Source: Parus major (taxonomy: Eukaryota; Chordata; Aves; Passeriformes; Paridae). Taken from it: a DNA stretch of 64,000 nucleotides. Shown here in pieces: positions 24,726-38,700 of the stretch; the first letter of the stretch is position 1, and every line of letters begins with the position of its first letter. The stretch spans positions 105,649,468-105,713,467 of the forward strand of contig NC_031770.1 of the NCBI RefSeq assembly GCF_001522545.3, written 5' to 3'. Made by a program: the position numbers and the translations under genes. The notes beneath the pieces were generated by a model. The model was not told the DNA's origin and searched no databases. It worked only from the letters and a program-made list of their open reading frames with translations.

Positions 24726-27700
24726 TAACGGGTTGACATGTTGAAGGGATGTTAGAGATGGAGCGTCATCTCTCCCTTTGTAAGGCTTGCATTCATGAGA
24801 TAGCCAAGAGTAGGAAAATGAATTTATATGGGCAGTCTGTGTCTTTTTAATTCTGTTCTGTGTTGTGCAGTCACCAGACGAGGTCTTTCTTGCTCCAGGA
24901 CTGTCCCCATGTTTCTGAGAGGCCCAGGCAGAGCAAGTGTTTCTTTCCATTCACCACTGCCTTCATTTGGGCTTTCTGTGGCTTTCCATGGAACTTACTG
25001 CTCCCACATTTCTTTTGGAAATGCTCTTCTTGTCTGTTGACCAAGGCAGAGCTGTGTTTGACAGCAAGTGGATGTGTTAATCATCCAGAGGGAGTGGAAA
25101 GTAACTGAAGGTCATAATTTTGGTTGAATGGTGTTTTTCTTTCTCTTTAGTTGATATTTTCCTATAAGATTCTCAAAGTTGCATTCTTAGAGCAGGTTGG
25201 AGTGAAACTGTGGAGCTGCTATAACCAGGCTCACTCATTTGTGCAAAAATGCACACTAAGGAGTGAGACAATTCCAAAGAATGGAAGTCACTAATAAACT
25301 GTTGGGCTTTTTTGTTTCAATATGTTATTGGAGGAAAGAGGGTGTGTTCCTTTTTTAGAAAAAAATTAAAATTTAGCTCTAGTAGAACTGCAAAGTACAT
25401 TTGATATTCTTAGGGAAAGTTTGGATTTCTTTTTGCATGCAGATTCAGGTAGAGCAGCTGGGAACAGAAAAACCTGGCAAATGGTAAAGGTGACCACAGC
25501 GCTGGCAAAGTGAGACAGAAGCACTGCTGGGTTTCTTTTTATGATATTTAACATTTTCTTTCAACTTCGTTTCATTTTAATAACTGAAAGTGCCAAATAG
25601 AGCAGATGTAGACAGAGGGAAAGGAGACAATGAAGTTATTTAAAGTAAGCCAAGAGCAAGCTGAAATTTTTCTGCAGTACCATTATTATATTGATTTTTT
25701 TCACACTATAGAAAAACAAGGTCAATGCTACAGAAGGAAACATTAGCCCAAAGTGTGGTTATAAAAATTTGCCATGGCATCTTAAAATTATTTTCATTTG
25801 GAAGAAGCCATTCAGATTCTGATCAAAACATTTTTAGTGTTCTCCAGATGCTATCCACTGATAGATGCATTTCAGTCATGCTTTGTCTGGAGATGATTGA
25901 AGCAATTTTGGAGCCAAAGCAGTGGTTTCATTTATCATGACCTTTGTTCCTGGGTCTGCTTAGAGTCCAACAATTGTCTGGAGCTGATCAGCCCTTTTCC
26001 CAGATGTTCAAAACCATTTTGAAGCTTATCAGTGCTAGTAAACCATGTGTTTATTGGGGGAGAGGAGGCAGGAACAGCAAGTTAAGTGCCTTTTGATCAT
26101 ATGCTAGATGTGAACTGTCTTCTAAATTACCTTATTAGACAATTTTCTGATGACTTTCATTAGTAAGAATGTTTTGGCATGAATAGATCAAAAGCAATAA
26201 ATAGACAAGAATGGAGGTAACAGGAGACTTTTTATTCTGAGAACTGTTAATCAGCTGTGTAATCTCCCATAAAATAAATGTGTAAAAGCGCACAAAGTTT
26301 TTGCCCCAACTTCTTCTGCTGTGAATCAACTCAGCAGCTCTAACTAAAAATTCAAACTTGCATCTATTAATAACTCTGAAGAGGAGAGAGAAGTAGGGTA
26401 AACAGATGTAAGGGTATGGTGCTTAGTAAGCTTCCAACTAATAATGTGAAATGGTGTCACAGAAAAACACCAGGTGCTTGTACACACTCCTGTTCACCCT
26501 GCCTGTCTGTGTCTCTCTCCTTCACAAAAGCAGACTTAGACTTGTGGTCAGCAGTGTAACCAGCCAAGGCTTTTCCCTGGTAGGATCCAGCTAATGGCTA
26601 GGCATAAAAAATTGAGTCCATGTATATACTGAAGAGATCACAAGTTAGAAAAGCAAATGGTTGCTAGGTTTCTTTTAAAAATAAAAACATAAAATTTAAA
26701 ATATATAACAATGCTTTAAAAATAAACCAAGCATGTGTTAAGTTGCTTTGAGCTGTGGAGAGATCACAGCCTGCCTATCTTTTGCAACCATTTTTGTCAG
26801 CATGTTTATGGGGTACCAGCTCGTGGGGTGTAGGTGACATCTAGCAGCTGGATTTGTTAGTTCTGTTTCGAGAGTGAGATATTTGATCACTGAGTGTCCT
26901 TCTGCAGGCTGAACCTCCCCCAGCATTTTGGCAAGTCATTAAACTCAGTGGCAAGGGTGTCCCCCACACAAGAGGTGACACAGTGGATAATGTGTCATGA
27001 AGCAAGAAGATTGATAACCTGGTTCTCCTTGTCTTATTGTCCAAGGAGATAAGTACAGCCGCCAGTGCTACCCCAGGCTGAGGTCAGAGGGGATTCTTTC
27101 TCCTGTCCAGTTACAGTTTTGTCTTTAGCATATCTTCCAGAGCTGGTCTGGCAATCTCGAACCGTAGAGAGCTACCATCTATAGCCCTTCAGACTTACTA
27201 GTTATCCTCCCAGTTAAAAGTTTGCTTTTTTTTTTTTTTTTTTGTAAATCATCAAGTCTATCCTCAGTCCTTTGGTCCTTGATTCCTTAAGTTTCCTGCT
27301 ATTGCCCACTTTCAGTAGCCTCCAAATAACTCTGCATCTTTTGCATCCCCTCTGTTCTTCATTTGCCATTGCAAATATGGGTTCTGCAACTTAAACTTAG
27401 ATACCCAGACCATATGCATCCTTTCAGCATCAGACTCACCATTCCCTTGCATGAGGATAAAACTGTTCCCTCCCTTTGTTTCCATGTCTGTATAGTCAAT
27501 AATTGCTCTAGACTTTTTTGCCAATGCGCTAAATCAATAGTTATTAAAAATACATATACATGTCATTGTCCTCAATTATGAGTTATGAAACAGTCATAGT
27601 ATTGTCAAAGACTGACGTGAAGTCTGTTTGACAAGATCTGTCTTCTGGCTACCTGTATTGGCAGATACTGGTCATATTCATTCCCATCCTTCAGCTGAAG

Positions 27701-27772
27701 GCTAACTGAATCCTAAAGTGACAAATTCAAAATGGAGGAAAAAAGTTCTTTTCTCTCTGATATGTAACTGGA

Positions 27773-27805
27773 CTGTATGATTTGCTGTATGATTTGCTGC
27801 GTGAT
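27773..27805 (+). repeat. Tandem 12-base unit, about 2.7 copies
   Basis: CTGTATGATTTG occurs twice in a row (27773-27784, 27785-27796) and is followed by the partial, altered copy CTGCGTGAT. Confidence 0.88.
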
Positions 27806-30049
27806 AGAATTGTTCAGGGAATTTAAAGATAAATTGTTTTAAGGAACACTAGTCTACCTAATCTGGCTGAACCATGGTCTTTAAAATTATGTAAATGTAA
27901 GATTAAAGACTTTGCCATGACTTATGTGATATGAATTGAAAATGCATTGGAAAGGAGAGAAAAAACTGAAACCATCTTCAGGGGAAAGCTTAGGATATGT
28001 AAGACTAGCTGTGAGGGGGTTGGGTTTGGTCTATGTTTTCATGCTTCTGGAAGAGCTTTTAACTACTTTCTATGGAGGACTTTTATTACTAATTATTAAT
28101 GTGTAGGAGAACTTTAGAACTAATTATGCTTTGCAGACCTTTGAAATTTATTCTCAAAGCGTACCTGTAACCTTCTTACCACAGATGCTTTGGTAAAAAT
28201 CACACTTAGTGGATCTGCCACCTTTAAGTGGTTATGGTGTTTGGTCTGAGTTATTTAAACAGAAAAGCTGTCTTATCCCAATCTTTATTTTTTGCTGAAC
28301 AAAATGACAATGAGACTTTGCACTGCTATAACCCATTTCATTGGAGGCTGCCAGAAAATATCAGATAAACTATTTAAACCTCATCAACCTCTAAGAAATA
28401 GTTTGATGCTGCACACCCAGTATATTGACAGGGAAAGTGAGGCACTCAGAGACAGTGATTTTTGGGTTTTCGACTCATTCTCTGCTACTATGAGCCATGT
28501 TTCAACTCTTTTACTCAGTTTGGTTTTTTGTAGCCTGATTCTGTACCCATTTGGCCACAATTGGGCCGCAGACTGGCACCCGGAGACAGCACAGTTCAGA
28601 GACATGAGTCCTTTGCTGGAGATACTTCCTCAACCCCTATACCAGTAGTTCATAGTAAAGTGGAAATCTTGCCAATAAACTCTGTGTTTGGATCAGTTTG
28701 TCAGACTCTGAGCTCAGCCATATGTGATGATTGAGCTCAGGGCTGGTTCTCTACATGGTGGGTTTTTTTCTGCAGTGAGGTTATTTATTGGTCAAAGGAA
28801 ACTATCCAAGAAACCCTTATAAAACTACAGCACTGCTTAAGATATTGGCAACAAAACAGTCTGAAATTCATTTAAGGATGCTGCACAGCATTCCAGCTAT
28901 GTTTTCTGTTCATCTCAGCAGCACCTTCATTCTTTGTTGCTTTTCCGAATTACTTTGCGAGTTACTTGTACAATTTTCTCCATCACAGCTTCAATTTAGA
29001 AGTGTTGTCATGGGCTGTAATTTGAAATTTTATTACCAAGAGATTTTTTGGTTATAGAACATTTACTTTTATCATCTCTATATTATTTTTAAATGCCTGA
29101 AAAGATTGATACATCAACAGAATCTGTGCACCACCAGGCGAGATCTAATTTTTTTTTCAACCTTAATTTTAAAAACCCTTTGTTTGGAACATAAATTGAT
29201 TCTTCAGCCCCCCAACACTTAATGATTTGTTATTCTCAAGGTTAAACCTATGACAAATTTTATAAAAACACCAGTCTTCAGTTTTTATAAGATTTTCTCT
29301 AGTTGAGCTCAGGGATAGCTGTGCAGTTTTAAGTCTTTAAATAGTGTAACTGAGGCGTGATTGTGGCCTCCTGTTCTCACAGTACTCCTTTAGCATTTAA
29401 GACTTGTGTGTTTTTGCTACCAGAGTTTATCCCACTGTGGTTAGCCACGGTTATTGATGTGGGAGGGAAGACAGTGATGATCAAATGTTTGTTAACCTCT
29501 CTGGAAAGTCAGGCAAGGATTGCAGGCAAAGTAGCCACTGCTGACTTTGTGCATCACTGCAACTAAATAGCATTAAAAAACAAGTGGGGAGGGAAGGAAA
29601 TTCTTACGGTGAAGGAAAAACAAGTCAGTGTGGCTGAGGAATGCACTGTAAAAAGGAATAAAAGGAAACAGCACAGAAGTAAAATGTTATATTTTTCTTT
29701 CCTTCATGTGCCAAAAAAATGTAGTTCCCTGAACAGTAGCCTGTCAGATGCTGATGATTTGCTGCAGGTTGCAGGATTTGTGTTGTCTGTTCTCCTTCAC
29801 TCGCTTAGGAGGTGGTGATTTGCGAAGTTGGTGTACGGCTTCCACAAATATTTAAAATATTGATTAAGCAGAGGAAGAATAAACACGAATTGTTTTTCAA
29901 GTTACGCCTTATGTTGTACATGACTAATTACATACAACAATTTGCTCTGCTACGGTAACTGAAATTTATGTACTCTTTTTATTATAAAACATAAGATGCT
30001 TGCATAAAGAGAGAGATTATAAATATTGGAATACAACAGTTGCTAGAAA

Positions 30050-30340
30050 ACATTCAAAATATGCGGTGATGAAATATATGGGATATGCTCTTCCAGCTTC
30101 TCTGTGAAAGTGTTCTTCCACTCCCCTAGGGTTTGTACTGAGAGCTGGCATATTTTTGTCACCATTTCAAACGGTATCCTGGTGATTATTCGATCTGGAC
30201 ATGACATAGCAGTCCGGCCCAAGTGCAGTCCGGTGGCAAAAGCCGTGTTAAAGATCCTCCTTTTCTTTTGGCAGATTACTGTGATGGTACACAAGGCTTC
30301 AGCTGCTGGATTTCAAATTGCAACAGTGATTTTTTTCTTC
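30050..30340. promoter_or_regulatory. Candidate conserved non-coding block
   Basis: An AT-rich region holds scattered CpGs in non-repetitive words (TATGCGGTGA, TTCAAACGGTATCC, ATTATTCGATCTGG, GCAGTCCGGCCC, AGTCCGGTGGC, AAGCCGTG). Both strands are open over about 80 codons, yet neither translation resembles a protein I know. I favour non-coding constraint over a gene. Confidence 0.25.
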
Positions 30341-33300
30341 CAGAAATACATTTTTACCTCTGGATACTTTTTTAAAATAGAGTCATATCTAGTTTCATTG
30401 GTAAATGAGATGCAAGCCTGGTCCCACCTAAGCAGAGACTTCTGATGCACATGAAGCTCTGATTATGGCAAACGATGACATAAATGCTTAGGAAATCAGA
30501 GCAATGCCCAGAGTACATAACATTGATGGTTTGTAACAGAACAAAAGGACAGGTTTACCCTGGCACCCAAATCACATTCTCCTGGTTCTTCAGGCTTGAA
30601 AATTCACTAAGCTTTGCAAAATTTACAGTTTGGGCTGACACACTATTTAACTGGATTGCAGCTTCCAGGCTGAGCTTTTTGGGAGTAGTCTGCGAGCAAG
30701 GATAGACAGAGTGAATTACGTTGGCCATGGTGTGCCATCTCACCAGACCAGCTAGGCTGAAACCAGCAGGGTGCAACAAAAAAATATCACTTTAGTATCA
30801 TATTTGTATCCTCAAATCAGAGAGTTACTTTAAGAGTTGCATTTGAGGAATTGAGCTTGTATAAGGAATGAGAGGAGGAAACAAATAGATTTGTTCATTG
30901 ACTCTCAGGACACATTTTTCTTTCCTCTAAATACAAATTGACAAAAAATGGCTGAGTATTGAACAGAGCAATGACTTCTGCTGAAGTAATCGCATTATGC
31001 TACTACAAAAAAGTTACAACTCCTGGGAAATACTCGTACTACCAGGGCAGAAGAGAGCAAAGAGAGATTGGTGATGCTTTCCAAAACTGATGTGATGAAG
31101 GCATTGAAGCAGAGGAACCAATTCTTCCCTTTGAAGGAGGTGGAGATGTCTTAGGTGTTTTCCAGACTCCTCTCTAAAAGGCTCTTCCTAATGATCTTTG
31201 TCCCTAGGGAGGGCTTAGGCTGTGCTGATGATCTGCCACTTCCTCTTACCATCTCATTTCAGTATTTTTTTTCTAAGATGCATCTGTACATATTTTTAAT
31301 AGTGTAGAAATTGGAACTTACAAAATGTGGGTTTAATTTGTCAACTTTTGCAGATACTTTATTGGACCAAAATCGGTTGGAAAGCCCTGGCATGCTCATT
31401 AATCTGTAAAGTAATAAAAAGCTGCTTGGATTTTTTTTGCTTGCAGTGTGTTTATCATCTGTTGAAAGAGCTAAGAGGTCTGGCCAGTTTCTAGGCCCAG
31501 TTCCATTTGAAGATGAAAGGCAGCATTTTTGAAGCACTAATTGACATCGCCAAATACTTACAAGGTCACAAACATGACAGCTTTGGATAAAGAAAAAGGA
31601 GTATTTCTGGGCTTTGGCACTTTGAATAAAAAAATCTCTTGACTTCCAAAAGGAATAAATATCAATCATAAAACCTAAATAAAATTTGTGTTGGCCAGGA
31701 TTTAAGTGCTTGGTTCTTTGAAATTATTTTAGAGTTATTTTTATTTTCTTATTTCTTTCTCAGCATTACGTCATTTTCACATTTATTAGTTGCAGATTAT
31801 CCATCCAAATAAAGCAAAATATACACTTCTGTCATTCAGGAGTCATGGGTGTTTCATTATAAAATTTGTCTCAGGCTCCTGTCAGGCTAAAAAAGCCTGG
31901 GAGCTGCCTTGCCTGTGATGTGCTGTGGGTTCCTAGAGGGTTTATTTCTAAGGAGCAGTACTTCTAAAGGAGGGCAGGTTCTCTGAGTCATAGGTGCATA
32001 TAATCCTGAGGTTGGTTGCTGTCATTTAGGAACATAATGCCATTGTCACCATCAAACACAGCCACTAAAAAAATTTTACAAATAATCACTTGGTGGTTTT
32101 CTATTATTTTTGCTGTCAATGCTTAATAGGTAGGGCCTAGAAATTATTTTCAAGAATGCTGATCCTTTCTCAGCAAGGTAATTTCTGATTTTGGTGTTGC
32201 ATGAAGAGGGTAATGTCAGAGAAACCATTGAGGGAAGGGATGGCTTGATTGTGGTATGAAGGAACCTGATGCAAACAGTTTGTTAGAGAGCTGCTGTACT
32301 GCTTGGGTGGGATGTCTGCATACTGTAATTTTTATTATAACAGGAAAACAATGGTAATTTCTAAAAAGCAGTTTTAATGCATAGCAGAGGGAAATGCATT
32401 ATATGACAAATGTAATATTTTCTTGATGGCATCGGTTTCCTCAGCTTGCAACACAAATTAACCAAATAAATAAAAAGAAAGAAAAAAAAGGGAGAAAATC
32501 TTCACTTCTTACGATTTCCATGGGCCTTTGAGTTCCTGCTTAATACAACACTTGTCTGTGAAACTGATAGACAAAATAAATTCATCCCTGGGAGTGATAA
32601 ACCGGACATTTATCTCTGCACTCTGGCTCTCTGAACTAGGAATGCTGCACCTTCAAACACTGGACACAGGCTGATGTCCTCTGGACATGCTGGGAAGCTA
32701 TGACCAGCCAGGGCTGACACACCAGATTGACATTAAAGTATCACCACTGCCCTGTCTACAGTCCTGAAAATCCTCTTGAAAAAGTGCCCAGGCCTTGAAG
32801 AGGAGCATGAGGATCTCGTGTGTCTGTGGCCTGAAGTGTGTTCAGGCTGGGCTGCTGTGAGTGAGGGCAGCAGTGCCAGGAGTCCTGTCACAGCAGTGAT
32901 GCTCCATCCCGTCCCCACAGGGCTCACGAGGTGCAGACATCTCCTGCAGAAATGGAAATACATGGACTCACTTCCTTGGGAGTGGGCAGAACAGAGGTTT
33001 ATTGTCAATGCCTGTGAGAGCGCCGTAAGGGAGACCATGGAAGGAATTCCTCACAGAGTTTTTCCTGGCTCTAGTTTCACTCTGTAGAAGCAGCTCTCAT
33101 GAAGATTTATAATTTCACATTACTTTGAAAAGAAGCTTGTGTGAAAGGATAAGCAAGTTATTTTGTTGGGCTTTCTCTCTGAATTTGAGGCATTACTGAA
33201 TGTTCCAAGTGATGGTTAGCCGCTGTAACACTCTGTTCTTGGATGAAGCGGGTACTTTTAAGGAAACAAAATGCACGTTTACTTTGGTTTGGAGAAACCA

Positions 33301-33852
33301 GCTATCCCAAATCCTCCTGAAAGTTGGTCTGCCTCTGCTGGTTTTGGTTGTTCTCTGCTCCTGTCAAGCTGAAACATATGTGGTTGTTACCCACTACAAT
33401 TTAGCATGACCAAACTGGTTCACTTTGGAAAACAAAGCTTATAGAAGTTCTGCAGTAAAGTGAATCCTGTCTATGAACTTGTGTTCATGTGTAAAATGGT
33501 ATGCACCCACTGTATAAATAATTAATAATAACTAGTAATAAATTCTTCATATCATAGCATTATTTCTTATTGTTTATGATCTCAGTTTTTTTATGGTAAT
33601 CCTGAAACAAAGCTCCAAGAAGTATATGAATAATATTTTTTACTACTAAGTTGTTGCATAAACATGTCCAGAAGAAGCAGCTTTCTTGGCTGTGTAATTT
33701 GAATGTTTAAGATTATATACTGCTTATATTATAATATTATATATAATTAAAGTTTTCCTTTAATTCCAAAGTGTTATACAAAGCCCATGCTTTCAAAACC
33801 ACTGAAGTAGCACATCAAGTGAAACATTTTTCAGCTGGAAAGTGAAATACAA

Positions 33853-34048
33853 TAATCACTGAGGTTGGAAGGGGCCTGTGCAGGTTGTCTGGTCCAGCCC
33901 CCTTGCTCAAGCAGGTTCACCTTGGCCCAGCTGCCCAGGACTATGTTCAGAGGACCTTGAGTATCCCCAAGGAAGGAGACTCCAGTGTTCTGTGGGCCAC
34001 CTCTGCCAGTACCCTGTCATCCTCTCAGTAAAACAGTGCTTCTTGTTA
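33853..34048 (-). mobile_element. CR1 LINE fragment, minus orientation (older copy)
   Basis: The + strand reads ACTGAGGTTGGAAGGGGCCT, GGTCCAGCCCCCTTGCTCAA, GCAGGTTCACCTTGGCCCAG, then AGTATCCCCAAGGAAGGAGA and CAGTAAAACAGTGCTTCTTG, which is the reverse complement of a CR1 3' region. Its 3' terminus at the left is worn. A second CR1 abuts it at 34050. Confidence 0.78.
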
Positions 34049-34049
34049 T

Positions 34050-34372
34050 TCATAAAATCACAAGAACATTTTGGTTGGGAAAGATGTTTTAGATCATTTA
34101 ATGCAACCAGTAGCCAAACACTGCCCAGGCACCACTAAACCATGTCCCCAAGTGCCACATGTACTCATATTTTAACACCTTTAGGGGTTGTGACTCACCC
34201 ACTTCTCTGAGCAGCCTGTTCTCAGTGCTTGATAATCTTTCCAGTTTAGAAATGTTTCCCAATGTCCTATCTAGAACTCCCCTGGTGCAGCTTTCCTCTT
34301 GTTCTGTTCCTTGTTACGTGGGAGAAGACACTGATCCCCACCTTGCTTCCAACTACCAGCTCCTCCTGTTTG
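34050..34372 (-). mobile_element. CR1 LINE fragment, minus orientation, abutting another copy
   Basis: The + strand starts with CATAAAATCACAAGAACATT (worn terminal octamers), then AGATGTTTTAGATCATTTAA, CCATGTCCCCAAGTGCCACA, CTCTGAGCAGCCTGTTCTCA, CTAGAACTCCCCTGGTGCAG and TTGTTACGTGGGAGAAGACA. These are successive blocks of a CR1 3' region in reverse. It starts directly where the previous copy stops, which suggests insertion into that copy; the stretch to its right (34373-34510) is too worn to show the rest of the older element. Confidence 0.8.
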
Positions 34373-34510
34373 TTGCACATTAGTGCAGGTGCAGGGTGCA
34401 AAACTGAGCAAAGTCCCAATACAGCTGCAGAATCTCCATAGGAAACCCTGCAAACTCAGCTTCACATGACCAGGAATAACCTGACCTAACATCAAAATGT
34501 GCTTTGTTTT

Positions 34511-34568
34511 GAGCAGGAGAGAGCCAAATGATGTGCAGAAGTCCCTTCCAACCAAAAGCATTCTGTAA
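34511..34568 (+). mobile_element. Short CR1 LINE 3' tail, plus orientation
   Basis: TGAGCAGGAGAGAGCCAAAT, GATGTGCAGAAGTCCCTTCC and AACCAAAAGCATTCTGTAAT match the closing bases of a CR1 3'UTR (GGAC...GATGATCTCCAGAGGTCCCTTCCAACC...ATTCTGTGAT). It lies in opposite orientation to the two copies on its left. Confidence 0.7.
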
Positions 34569-35384
34569 TATCCTGACTAAATCCTAGAACTGAATCAACT
34601 GTTCAGTAGTTGATATTTCCCAAGGCAGAGGTTTTGAAAGTTTGCTTTAAAACAATACCCAGAATCCTCATCGGCCAATAAATACCAGAACTTTGGATTT
34701 ATTTTAGGTCTTCTGAGCCTAACTCCTATCTTGGCATAGTCATCACAGTTTTGCTTTTGAACAGCTTGTTTCCTTTAGAATTTTTGCTTCATGCTGGGAT
34801 GGAGTAAAACTGAATAATTTATCTTCCTTTTCCTCAAAAGCTGAGCAATAGTTATACCCCACATGGATTTGAGACATTATTATCTTTCTAAGCTTCCATT
34901 AATTATCTTTATCATCCCTGCTTTTAAAGGTCTAGCATTTATCTTTGCAAGGTTCTTCAAGTTGGATTATAGAGGAAAATTTGAGTGTATTAATTCCATT
35001 CTTGCTTATGAAGTTGTAAACTCCATTTCATAAACATTTTTTCTACTGCTCGCAATAATCGTATTTATAGTTTTCCTGTGACCAAAGTGTCTGACGTGTA
35101 GAATTGATGCCTTTTAGGGTCATCATGCACATGAATAATTATCTCAGATGCACTGCTTTGATTAAAACACACAGCCCTGTACAGGTTTTGAAGATATGAA
35201 TCACATATGCTTTGTTTGCAAAGCTGCCATTCACCTTGTTTTCTCAGCCTGCTTAGAAATACGAACTGCTGTACAATAAAGTTTAGCTCAGGAGCAGTGC
35301 AGGATAATGTTGTTTCAAGTTTTCTTACATGTCATTTCAGCTATGATTTGTACAGCTGTTACAAATTTTATGATAAATCCATCT

Positions 35385-35775
35385 TCATAGAATCATAGAA
35401 TGGTTTGGGTCAGAAGGGACCCTTACATTCCAACCCCCTGCCATGGGTAAGAACACCTCCCAGTAGAAGATGTTCCTCTGAGCTACATCCAACCTGATCT
35501 TGAACATTTCCAGGGGTGGGGCAGCCATGGCTTCCCTGGGCAACCTGCTCCAGTGCCTCACCACCCTTACAGTAATGAATTTCTTCCTAATCCCTAATCT
35601 AAACCTACTCTTTGTAAGTTTGAAGCCAATCCCCCTTGTCCATGCTTTTGTAAAATAGTCTCCCTCCATCTGCCTTGTCAGCTCTCTTCAGGTACTGGAA
35701 GGCTACAATTAAGTAATACCACAGCCTTTTCTTCCCAGGCTGAGCAATCCCACTTCTCTTAGTGCTCATTTCCAT
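35385..35775 (-). mobile_element. CR1 LINE 3' fragment, minus orientation
   Basis: The + strand opens with TCATAGAATCATAGAATGG (two terminal octamers in reverse), then AGAAGGGACCCTTACATTCC, AACCCCCTGCCATGGG, ACCTGATCTTGAACATTTCC, GGGCAACCTGCTCCAGTGCC, TCACCACCCTTACAGTAATG and AAGCCAATCCCCCTTGTCC, followed by CTCTTCAGGTACTGGAAGGC and CAGGCTGAGCAATCCC. It is one of the best-preserved CR1 copies here, with an intact 3' end. The match fades after about 35775. Confidence 0.92.
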
Positions 35776-38700
35776 TTTCATGTTAGGTAGATAATTCCCA
35801 AGTTTTTCTGTGAGTTGCCAGTGGTTGCTTTGCAAAGGGACAGGACAGTCCAGGTCTGGTGTCAATGTTCTGTAGAGACTGGGGGATGCTCTTGGATGCA
35901 GTACACCAAGTGGGCTGACAGAGGACGCTTCTAAAATAACCAGAAGTCAAAGAGTAGAGAAAGACACCTCTACATTTACCCAGACAGACCCCAATTTACC
36001 ATTTTACTTTGTGTTCCTCTTGAGTTCCCTGTGAACTATGTTATTCTTCAGGTTGTGCTAAGAGGTTGTCCTGTAAAATAGCGCAGTGGAGTCTTCTCAG
36101 GAGTGGAAATAGAAAAAGACAATGCACACAAAAGTCAGCAAAGGAATTTCTGGTTATAAAGAAAGAAAAAATGGCTTACACTGAGTTTAGCCAAATGCTG
36201 GCACAGGTGCACAGAGTTGTCGCTGCATACCCTGGAGCTACCCAAAATTCAAGTTGTCAAAGCCCCAAGCAATTCAGTGTTGTCACTTCCCCCTCTGAGG
36301 GCATTATACTTGGTCACTTTCCAGAGCCCCTTCCCATGAAACCAGGCTGGTTATTTTCTGGTGGTGAAAGCCTGCAAGGAGCTGTGGAGTCTTGGAGAAA
36401 AGTCAGTCTAGACTCTCCTAAAAGATTTCCTTGAGAGAACAGAGAGGTGGCACCTGCCACATGGAGGTGGTTATGGAAGTCTCCTTGACCATGGCTCTAA
36501 GTGTGCAAAAGCTGTCTTGCTTACCTCACCTTCTGAACTGTTGGTAAGGGAGTAAATTTGCTCTGCAGCAAAGACCTTTTGTATTATTCTTTTGGTATGG
36601 ATCAAAGAAAGTGGTTCAAAACCAGAGAGAGATAAGGCAGTCACAGCAGTTGTTGAGCAGTGTGCTTTTTGCATCCAGCTCTTTGAACTAGGACACAAAG
36701 CAAAGCTTAGGCAATGCAGCAAAGTTTGTGGACCAATTAATTTCATTCATTTATCTTTTCACCTTTCTACTTCAGTCTCAACATCTTTCTCCTCCTGTCC
36801 CATTTTCAATCAGACACTTGATTTAAACTCTTTAGACACTTCCCACAGCATTCCCCACTGTACTGGAAGCACCATCACTTGTTGGCAACTGCCACTGAAT
36901 TATGGCAAGAAATTAAACACCCTGGGCACTTATCACAACTATTTTGACCCTCTGTTGTTTTGGCAAATGGAAATCCTCAGTGGAAACAAGGCTGTCTGGA
37001 AAATGAAGAGAAAAAAACCTGAAAAAAAACTAAGAATAAGGAAGGGAATCATGACAATGCTTAAAGATATAAATTTGGTTGGGTACTCTTTTTCTGTCTG
37101 TGTTCCAGCCAGCTCTGCTCACAGTACAACTGTGTTTGGCGAGGTCTCCCCGAGCAGATCAAGCAGTGCCAGGGCACAAGCCCAAGAGCTGGAACTTGAC
37201 CATCTATACCATTAAATTGTTAGCACAGGCTCTGCCTTGCGCTCAGGCTGGACCAGCCAGTGCTGTCATAAACAATTCCCAGGCATGGCCTAGGGATTAG
37301 AAAGAGCCAGCAGCCATTCCCAACTGGCAGTTTGGATATAGCCACCTTGTTTTGGAGGGTAAAAGTGTATAATCCTGTGAACGTGGCCAGGCCGTATAAT
37401 TTGGCCTTAGAGCTGTATAACAGGTCCTGGCTCTGTTTTGTTTTCTTGTTACTGGGACGATTTTGTGTTTGAGGCAAGTGTAATTGGTTTCACTTGACTC
37501 CACAGTTTCATACTTGACTGGGTTGTATCTGAACAATAAGGAGCACAAGCACATCTCCACTTTGTCTCTGCTTTAGGCCAGTGCAATGTACCTGTGCACT
37601 GAGATGGTGTGGTCTGACCCTACTGGAAATTGTAACAGCAACTTGAATAGTTTGTGAACTCACTTTTCCATTAAAAATAGAAATGCATAGTCTAAGGGAA
37701 TCTAGAAATGTAACTTCTATGTAGTTGTGTCAGCTGGTTTTCAGAAATCTTTGTCAAGTTTTGCACATGGGCCACTAGATTGTGTTAGATATTGGACAGA
37801 TGTTAACATACATCTGGTATGAGAGATCATGACAGCCGTTGAGTGTTGAAGTAGAAACACCTCTCACTATCTGTGAAGCAGGTTTTTTTTCTGTCTCTTC
37901 TTCTTTCTTTTCTCACCACAGCAGTGAATAGAAAATAATACTGCTTTCTAGCACTGAAAGCCTGATAAACCTATGCTAGCTGCCAGGACTGGGGAAATTC
38001 CAGAAGAGTGGTTATATCCTTTTGTCCTGCCCTGTTTTCATCTTCATGCTTCCATTTCCAGCTGCCTGAGGTATGGTTATGTATGCATCTTGATTTCTTT
38101 CAAGATGAATTATGAATACCTTTTATTAATGGAAGTTGCCTGATTCCATGAGCAGATAGCTCCAGACCGCCTTCCTGGCACATCTTACTAACAGTGCAAT
38201 GAAACCTGAGGTTTTGGTTCAGCTTCAGCATTTTAGTCATCATATGAAACAAAATTAGTGTTCCCACATGTGGCTCTTTCAGACCACACACTCCTTCTAG
38301 CACAGCCACAGCATGGGCAAACAAAATTAAGGCAGCACTGTTAGTATGTGTGTCTTGTGGGGAGGATTTGGCCTTGACTGTCCAGCAGTGCTGACAAATT
38401 TGAAGACTTTTCAGTGCCAGATATTTTATCTGAAGCATTTCTCATAGGAAATGTCTACTGGTCTATTTGTGATGGCATCTGGATAGAAATCCACGACCAT
38501 ATGTTATATTTGGGATAATTCCCTTTGGGAGAAGCTACAGAAATAAAGCTTGACACGCCTCACCTTTGGTGTTAGATTTTGAAGACCTCAGGGGGACTCA
38601 CTTTCTTCATCCAATCAACCATAAAATCTGCCGAATCTATCATACCTTTGTAGAAGAACAGTTCATGAGTCTGTTTGATGAAGAGCTTAGGGGTTAATAG

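Noticed and set aside
36592..37215. Open frame of 207 codons on the + strand
   Set aside because: No recognisable domain, low-complexity hydrophobic/serine mix, no convincing splice or promoter context; consistent with a chance frame in a 64 kb window.
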